Notes under the pieces: generated by a model
Databases searched by the model: none
The model's input: the letters and a program-made list of their open reading frames with translations, nothing else
What the model was told of the DNA's origin: nothing
Part shown: positions 12,366 through 14,470 of the stretch, one piece after another
Layout of the letters: each line of letters starts with the position of its first letter
Numbering within the stretch: position 1 is the first letter of the stretch
Assembly (NCBI GenBank): GCA_947624915.1
Contig: CANQMF010000024.1
Span: forward strand, 1 to 14,470
Length of the DNA stretch: 14,470 bases
Reading direction: 5' to 3'
Source of the DNA: an uncultured Bacilli bacterium
Lineage (GTDB): Bacteria; Bacillota_I; Bacilli_A; RF39; UBA660
Made by a program: the position numbers and the translations under genes

Positions 12366-14470
12366 AATTTTCCCATCGCCAATCGGTTACTTCTTTTAAG
12401 TCAACTCCATATTTATGAATATATTGCTTATGTTCCACTAATTTATCTTTCATCAATTGAATAATATAAGCACCCTTGTTGCCTAAAGATGGTAAATTTT
12501 TAATACAATTAATAACTAAATTGAAACGATCAATAGAATTTTGTACACGCATATCAAAAGGCGTCGTTATCGTTCCTTCTTCACGATAACCACTAACATG
12601 CAAATTACGATTTGTTCGATGATACAATAATTCGTGAATTAAACTAGGATATCCATGAAAATTAAAAATAATTGGTTTATCCTTAGTGAACAATAAATCA
12701 AAATCGGCATCGTTTAACCCATGTGGATGCTTTGATGACGGCTGTAATTTCATTAGATCAACAACATTAATAAATCTTATTTTTAACTCTGGTAACATCT
12801 TTCTCAAAATAGTAACGGCAGCTAACGCTTCTAAAGTTGGAGTTTCCCCACAACAAGCCATGATAATATCCGGTTCACATCCCTGATCATTACTAGCCCA
12901 TTCCCATATGCCAATTCCTTGTGAACAATGTTTTATAGCCTGATCCATTGTCAACCATTGTGGTCTTAAATGTTTTGAAGTTATAACAACATTTACCAAG
13001 TTTCTACTTCTTATAATTTGATCAAACACCACTAATAAACAATTGGTGTCAGGAGGCAAATAAGTTCGTACAATATCTGCTTTCTTAGTTTGAACATGAT
13101 CTAAAAACCCAGGGTCTTGATGTGTAAACCCATTATGATCCTGCTGCCATACATTTGATGACAATATATAATTAAGTGAGGCAATTTTTTGACGCCAAGG
13201 TAAACCATTAGTGACTTTTAACCATTTTGCATGTTGTGAAAACATTGAATCAACAATTCTTATAAAAGCTTCATAACTTGCAAAAAAGCCATGTCTACCA
13301 GTCAATAAGTAGCCTTCTAACCATCCCTCACACATGTGTTCACTTAAAAGTGAGTCCATTACACGACCATCATGAGCTAAAAATTCATCATTGGCAAACA
13401 AATTACCATTCCAAGCTCTATTTGTTGTTTCAAACACTGCACCAAGACGATTGGACATTGTTTCATCCGGACCAAAAATACGGAAATTACGGCTTTCTTC
13501 ATTAAGTTTAAAAATATCTCTCACATATTTTCCCAATTCTGTCATATCACTAGCTTGTATTTCACCAGGTTTATCAATTTTTAATTCATAATCATGATAA
13601 TCAGGTAAACGTAAATCTTTTAGTAAAAGTCCACCATTTGCATGTGGATTATCTCCCATTCTTCTTTTCCCTTTAGGTGCTAATTGTGCTAATTCTGGAA
13701 GTAATTTACCATTTTCATCAAATAGCTCTTCAGGATGATAACTTTTTAACCAATTTTCCAAAATTTTTAGATGCTCTTCCTTATCCATTGAAACTGGCAC
13801 TTGGTGAGCACGAAAAGTACCTTCTATTTCTTTATCATCGACAAATTTAGGTCCAGTCCATCCTTTTGGTGTTCGTAAAACGATCATAGGCCATTTAGGG
13901 CGTGATATATTTCCTTCAGTCTTAGCTTGATTTTTAATTTGTTTTATATCTAAAATAACTTTGTCAAGGGTTGCTGCCATTAACCTATGCATATTTTTAG
14001 GCTTTGAACCCTCCACAAAGTATGGCGTCCAGCCATAACCCTCAAACAGTTTAATTAATTCTTCTTTACTTATGCGTGATAAAATAGTTGGATTACTTAT
14101 CTTATAACCGTTTAAATGTAAAATAGGTAACACTGCTCCATCGGTTTTGGGATTCAAAAATTTATTCGAGTGCCAAGAGGCTGCTAAAGGACCTGTTTCA
14201 GCCTCCCCGTCACCAACTACGCAAACAGCTATTAAATCAGGATTATCAAAAACAGCACCAAAGGCATGGGCTAAAGAATAACCCAATTCTCCACCCTCAT
14301 TTATAGAACCCGGAGTTTCTGGAGCTACATGACTAGATATACCGCCCGGAAAAGAAAATTGTTTAAATAATTTACGCATACCATCTTCATCCTGACTTAT
14401 ATTAGGGTATATTTCACTATAAGTTCCCTCTAAATACGTGTTGGCCACCATGAAATTTCCTCCATGACCA
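12364..14470 (-). CDS. xfp: Phosphoketolase (XFP), N-terminus outside the window
   Basis: The frame stays open to the window edge: GHGGNF precedes the first in-window Met (14449-14451), and in this family that motif leads into [12 protein letters not shown]. The Met is therefore internal and roughly the first 90-110 residues are missing. Visible landmarks are [20 protein letters not shown], the thiamine-diphosphate motif [14 protein letters not shown] (about 80-93 after that Met), [48 protein letters not shown] and the C-terminal [14 protein letters not shown]. The enzyme splits xylulose-5-phosphate and/or fructose-6-phosphate with phosphate to give acetyl phosphate plus glyceraldehyde-3-phosphate or erythrose-4-phosphate, in the heterofermentative or bifid-type route. 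The substrate preference cannot be told from the sequence. Confidence 0.95.
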   Translation of the reverse strand, partial: GHGGNFMVANTYLEGTYSEIYPNISQDEDGMRKLFKQFSFPGGISSHVAPETPGSINEGGELGYSLAHAFGAVFDNPDLIAVCVVGDGEAETGPLAASWHSNKFLNPKTDGAVLPILHLNGYKISNPTILSRISKEELIKLFEGYGWTPYFVEGSKPKNMHRLMAATLDKVILDIKQIKNQAKTEGNISRPKWPMIVLRTPKGWTGPKFVDDKEIEGTFRAHQVPVSMDKEEHLKILENWLKSYHPEELFDENGKLLPELAQLAPKGKRRMGDNPHANGGLLLKDLRLPDYHDYELKIDKPGEIQASDMTELGKYVRDIFKLNEESRNFRIFGPDETMSNRLGAVFETTNRAWNGNLFANDEFLAHDGRVMDSLLSEHMCEGWLEGYLLTGRHGFFASYEAFIRIVDSMFSQHAKWLKVTNGLPWRQKIASLNYILSSNVWQQDHNGFTHQDPGFLDHVQTKKADIVRTYLPPDTNCLLVVFDQIIRSRNLVNVVITSKHLRPQWLTMDQAIKHCSQGIGIWEWASNDQGCEPDIIMACCGETPTLEALAAVTILRKMLPELKIRFINVVDLMKLQPSSKHPHGLNDADFDLLFTKDKPIIFNFHGYPSLIHELLYHRTNRNLHVSGYREEGTITTPFDMRVQNSIDRFNLVINCIKNLPSLGNKGAYIIQLMKDKLVEHKQYIHKYGVDLKEVTDWRWEN

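Noticed and set aside
12686..13591. Plus-strand frames of 66-75 residues within phosphoketolase
   Set aside because: They are antisense to conserved phosphoketolase motifs, with no start signals.
12364..14451. Phosphoketolase starting at the Met at 14449-14451
   Set aside because: The frame continues open to the window edge and the preceding codons encode the conserved GHGG motif, so this Met is internal.
1..14470. Recoding of TGA as Trp (mycoplasma code)
   Set aside because: Several genes end naturally at TGA, Trp positions use TGG, and the tRNA-Trp anticodon is CCA.
1..14470. CRISPR array, insertion sequence, integrase or attachment-site duplication
   Set aside because: No spaced direct repeats, no transposase or recombinase motif, and no duplicated 3' tRNA ends next to the two tRNAs were seen by eye.

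Overview
The window is AT-rich DNA from a low-GC Gram-positive bacterium (Bacillota). Strong AGGAGG-type ribosome sites, consensus sigma-A promoters and short hairpin-plus-T terminators support this. Several genes belong to endospore families: a cysteine-rich CotY/CotZ coat protein, a LysM protein, a YdcC-like lipoprotein and a CwlJ/SleB-type cortex hydrolase. TGA is used as a stop, and the tRNA-Trp has a CCA anticodon, so the standard bacterial code applies and the recoded mycoplasma code does not. I infer a spore-forming or spore-derived, probably fermentative, host-associated Bacilli/Erysipelotrichia-like lineage; the sequence alone does not give the species.

Layout. (1) 1-1129: a two-gene minus-strand operon (a small helical protein and a protein with a CFI-box-like cysteine motif), with its own sigma-A promoter and terminator. 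(2) 1130-2237: a spore-coat-like patch with a LysM protein cut off inside its second LysM repeat, a divergent unknown 100-residue protein, and a CotY/CotZ homologue. (3) 2315-4678: an envelope patch with a LicD-family phosphotransferase, a tiny two-helix membrane protein, a DUF368 (PopT-type) polyprenyl-phosphate translocase and a UPF0316 membrane protein. (4) 4734-6479: a membrane-anchored thioredoxin-fold protein without its redox residues, and a YdcC/LolA-like lipoprotein. (5) 6507-8800: cdaA-cdaR, the c-di-AMP synthase and its YbbR-domain partner, overlapping and translationally coupled. (6) 8860-10541: a divergently transcribed single-ring Clp-like AAA+ protein that appears to have lost several catalytic and substrate-gripping residues. 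(7) 10551-11428: tRNA-Ala(TGC), a CwlJ-like hydrolase and tRNA-Trp(CCA). (8) 11513-12313: thioredoxin and a dCMP deaminase. (9) 12364 to the window edge: phosphoketolase, missing its N-terminus because the window ends.

How the genes fit together. Housekeeping functions (c-di-AMP signalling, tRNAs, thioredoxin, pyrimidine deamination, phosphoketolase carbon flow) are interleaved with envelope and spore genes. Two separate genes, for the LysM protein and the CwlJ-like hydrolase, carry the same 9-base -10 box (CATATAATA) at a 16-base spacing from an mACm -35. This is the sigma-K pattern and supports late mother-cell expression. No mobile element, CRISPR array or phage gene was seen. The least explained items are the degenerate AAA+ protein, the CFI-box-like operon beside the truncated LysM gene, and the cysteine-free thioredoxin-like membrane protein.
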